This document shows, piece by piece, positions 13,516 through 13,819 of a stretch of DNA of 13,819 nt. The notes under the pieces were generated by a model. That model searched no databases, was not told the origin of the DNA, and saw only the letters and a list, made by a program, of their open reading frames with translations. Made by a program: the position numbers and the translations under genes. Each line of letters starts with the position of its first letter. Within the stretch, counting starts at the first letter, position 1. The stretch comes from Holosporales bacterium (GTDB lineage Bacteria > Pseudomonadota > Alphaproteobacteria > BNTO01): the NCBI GenBank assembly GCA_031257795.1, contig JAIRNW010000012.1:1-13819 (forward strand), in the 5' to 3' direction.

Positions 13516-13602
13516 TTATACCCAACACAAGCTTGCAAGTTCGTTGCGTCGGCGCTTCGAGCGCTACTACTCCCAAGTTCTTTTTGTGACTGAGTGTAAA
13601 GA
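13516..13602 (+). repeat. Short dispersed repeat R8 in the Sel1-gene leader
   Basis: An 87-bp reduced copy lacking the GTAC hairpin. It keeps gcaagttcgttgcgtcg, gcgcttcgagcgc and ccaagttctttttgtgact, the last shared with R5. The outer arms match only in part. Confidence 0.7.
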
Positions 13603-13623
13603 AACCAATTCTTCCCCCTGGCG

Positions 13624-13639
13624 TTAATGGTGCATTAAC
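13624..13639 (+). promoter_or_regulatory. CtrA box 1
   Basis: TTAATGGTGCATTAAC is a perfect match to TTAA-N7-TTAAC, the full CtrA site of alphaproteobacteria. It is also flanked by G on the left, so the half sites read GTTAA and TTAAC symmetrically and the box fits in either orientation. Confidence 0.7.
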
Positions 13640-13644
13640 AATTA

Positions 13645-13660
13645 TTAACGAATCGTTAAC
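13645..13660 (+). promoter_or_regulatory. CtrA box 2 with internal GANTC
   Basis: TTAACGAATCGTTAAC is a second perfect TTAA-N7-TTAAC site, 21 bp from box 1, so both face the same side of the helix. Its spacer holds GAATC (13650-13654), a CcrM methylation site, and the sequence TTAACGA-A-TCGTTAA is itself a palindrome. Confidence 0.7.
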
Positions 13661-13700
13661 GAGACAGAAAATTGTTACTACTCAGCTATCCACCAACCCA

Positions 13701-13819
13701 CTAAAAGCCTTGATATTGCTGGCTAACAGTCGCATCCAACACTTCGATAATTGCTAAAAATTGCCAATTTCTTCGCCTATTACCCTCCTTTTTTGCGATG
13801 CACAAAAAATGTGAGTCAT
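13701..13819 (-). CDS. Possible C-terminal end of a gene entering from the right
   Basis: One - strand frame is open from the window edge (13817) to a TAG at 13701-13703, giving 38 residues that end IIEVLDATVSQQYQGF. It looks protein-like but is too short to identify. An ATG at 13819 in another frame gives only 21 codons. If real, this gene would lie in tandem upstream of the Sel1 gene, with the CtrA boxes between them. Confidence 0.25.
   Translation of the reverse strand, partial: DSHFLCIAKKEGNRRRNWQFLAIIEVLDATVSQQYQGF

Noticed and set aside
4878..13602. CRISPR array or insertion sequence
   Set aside because: Repeats are dispersed, in both orientations, of unequal length and without spacers. 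No cas gene or transposase is present.
13624..13819. Chromosomal replication origin at the right edge
   Set aside because: CtrA boxes are present, but only one poor DnaA-box match is visible and no origin-linked gene is in view. This is not enough to call an origin.

Overview
The window reads as chromosomal DNA of a host-associated alphaproteobacterium, most likely a Rickettsiales- or Holosporales-type endosymbiont. This is inferred from four things: an RNase E of the alphaproteobacterial type, two perfect TTAA-N7-TTAAC CtrA boxes (one holding a CcrM GANTC site), a dense family of short hairpin-armed repeats resembling Rickettsia palindromic elements, and truncated or very divergent housekeeping genes. 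No species can be named from sequence alone.

Layout. Positions 1-2826 (+ strand) hold an unrecognised 208-aa gene, an exported protein with a long Ala/Pro/Thr-rich tail, a 136-bp tandem repeat (about 3.4 copies) that starts inside the 3' end of that gene, and a secreted bacterial SH3 protein. Positions 2856-6176 (- strand) form an apparent operon: an unknown exported protein, then three membrane proteins whose order, length and residual motifs match complex I subunits NuoJ, NuoK and NuoM. All three are strongly diverged and seem to lack several proton-channel residues. Positions 6295-11618 (+ strand) carry mutL without its ATPase domain but with an intact nuclease domain, ruvX with an unusual insertion, and rne. 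Positions 11851-12474 (+) encode a possible Hcp-like protein. Positions 12561-13484 (-) encode a secreted Sel1/TPR protein. The right edge carries the CtrA boxes.

The most striking feature is a family of eight roughly 85-180 bp elements (R1-R8, four size variants counting the composite R4). They share a core, including a conserved GTAC...GTAC mini-hairpin. In the clearest copies the two terminal arms of about 20-28 nt are complementary to each other, yet the arm sequence differs from copy to copy. Copies fill the nuoJ-nuoK gap, lie in the mutL reading frame or leader, overlap the 3' ends of mutL and ruvX, flank rne on both sides, sit between convergent genes, and lie in the leader of the Sel1 gene. 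This pattern of changing but matched arms is the best candidate here for something not yet described.

The genes do not form one pathway. mutL, ruvX and rne are DNA/RNA maintenance genes. The J-K-M block is a membrane complex remnant or derivative. The SH3, Sel1, Ala/Pro-rich, Hcp-like and unknown exported proteins form an envelope/host-interface group.
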